Below are positions 63,530 through 64,000 of a stretch of DNA of 64,000 bases, piece by piece. The stretch is from NCBI RefSeq assembly GCF_018257795.1, contig NZ_JAERJD010000004.1, positions 186,001 to 250,000 on the forward strand, in the 5' to 3' direction. Numbering within the stretch: the first letter of the stretch is position 1; every line of letters begins with the position of its first letter. Source of the stretch: Citrobacter sp. JGM124 (GTDB taxonomy: Bacteria; Pseudomonadota; Gammaproteobacteria; Enterobacterales; Enterobacteriaceae). The notes below the pieces were generated by a model that was given only the letters and a program-made list of their open reading frames with translations, did no database searches and was not told where the DNA came from. The position numbers were made by a program, and so were the translations under genes.

Positions 63530-63648
63530 CGCTTTCTGAGCTCCCTTATCCCGGGACGCCTTTTCCCCTTACTTGTTTAATCGATAGCCGGCCAAAAGTC
63601 TTCATACCACTGTCTGACGGCCAGGGTTGCAATATTCCCTTCACTTTT

Positions 63649-63690
63649 TCGTCACCATTCTGTCATCTGGCCGATATATTTCTGTCATTC
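63649..63690 (+). promoter_or_regulatory. Pho-box-like repeats before ugpB
   Basis: GTCA cores lie at 63651, 63662 and 63684, in register with an 11-bp period (one unit degenerate), with CTGTCAT at 63660 and 63682. PhoB boxes are direct CTGTCAT repeats 11 bp apart, and ugpB is PhoB-controlled in E. coli. Confidence 0.6.
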
Positions 63691-63764
63691 GAGCGTGTCA
63701 TGTTAACTCGCGAGCATAAAACGCGTGATTTCGCGCATCCGGCACAATTAAGAGAGTGAATCGA

Positions 63765-64000
63765 ATGACACTGTTACGACACACCGCTTTAGGGCTGACA
63801 CTGGGTCTGGCATTGACCAGCCAGGCGATGGCCGTTACTTCTATTCCATTCTGGCATTCAATGGATGGAGAACTGGGCAAGGAAGTTGACTCCCTGGCGA
63901 CTCGTTTTAACGAAACTCATCCAGACTACAAAATCGTGCCGGTTTACAAAGGCAATTATGATCAGAACTTAGCGGCGGGTATTGCGGCATACCGTTCTGG
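63765..64000 (+). CDS. ugpB: sn-Glycerol-3-phosphate-binding protein UgpB (partial, N-terminus)
   Basis: The first 78 codons of a periplasmic binding protein; the gene leaves the window on the right. The signal peptide ([23 protein letters not shown]) is followed by [56 protein letters not shown], which follows E. coli UgpB as I recall it ([20 protein letters not shown]). It serves the UgpBAEC transporter for glycerol-3-phosphate and glycerophosphodiesters. Location after livF is the same as in E. coli, and the Pho-box-like repeats fit phosphate-starvation control. Confidence 0.92.
   Translation, partial: MTLLRHTALGLTLGLALTSQAMAVTSIPFWHSMDGELGKEVDSLATRFNETHPDYKIVPVYKGNYDQNLAAGIAAYRS

Noticed and set aside
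1-64000. CRISPR array, rRNA or tRNA genes
   Set aside because: No regularly spaced repeats with unique spacers and no rRNA or tRNA signatures were recognised. The only tandem repeats are in coding sequences.

Overview
This is a chromosomal window from a gamma-proteobacterium of the order Enterobacterales, with moderate GC that looks close to 50% by eye. Many proteins (PitA, UspA/UspB, RsmJ, PrlC, RlmJ, Gor, DcrB, YhhQ, TusA, ZntA, YhhN, RsmD, FtsYEX, RpoH, LivJ/K/HMGF, PanM, UgpB) are close, near full-length matches to what I remember of their E. coli K-12 counterparts. Local order also resembles K-12, but an acid phosphatase sits between prlC and rlmJ, and the yhiN-to-gor block lies on the opposite side of dcrB. 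A member of the Hafniaceae, Yersiniaceae or Budviciaceae is plausible; the species cannot be fixed from sequence alone.

Layout. 1-5119 (minus strand) is a type 1 fimbrial operon, fimA-fimC-fimD-fimF-fimG, with fimG cut by the window edge; it has no fimI and no fimB/fimE-type recombinase nearby. 6117-17256 is a core block: yhiN, pitA, uspB/uspA, prlC-rsmJ with a good sigma-32 promoter, an acid phosphatase, rlmJ and gor. 17257-44352 is an accessory region between gor and dcrB. It holds (i) a Fur-box-preceded ECF sigma / FecR anti-sigma / TonB-dependent receptor / TonB-like cassette; (ii) an aldo-keto reductase plus MFS exporter with a divergent LysR regulator; (iii) a methionine-type ABC transporter (metQ-metN-metI) in one operon with a Bacillus-type luxS and an HcxA/GldA-like dehydrogenase, divergent from an aminotransferase; (iv) a Kdo hydroxylase gene; (v) a second chaperone-usher operon with four pilin-like proteins, three periplasmic chaperones, one usher, a two-domain adhesin and a final Sel1-repeat protein ending in a DamX-like SPOR domain; and (vi) a 57-residue DUF1127 protein. 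44439-64000 is core again: dcrB, yhhQ, tusA, zntA, yhhN, yhhL, rsmD, ftsYEX, rpoH, livJ, a GNAT acetyltransferase, panM, livKHMGF and the start of ugpB.

How the genes work together. Both fimbrial operons encode chaperone-usher assembly lines. The sigma/anti-sigma/receptor/TonB cassette is a self-contained cell-surface signalling and uptake system for an iron compound. The met/luxS cluster links uptake of a sulfur amino-acid-like substrate to S-ribosylhomocysteine cleavage, 2-oxo-acid or carbonyl reduction and transamination; its actual substrate is unknown. The two most unusual items are this met/luxS cluster and the triple-chaperone fimbrial operon ending in a Sel1-SPOR protein. Regulatory sites that can be read directly include a ZntR-type promoter, a Fur box, a sigma-32 promoter, sigma-E and DnaA sites before rpoH, Pho-box-like repeats before ugpB, and several unexplained perfect palindromes.
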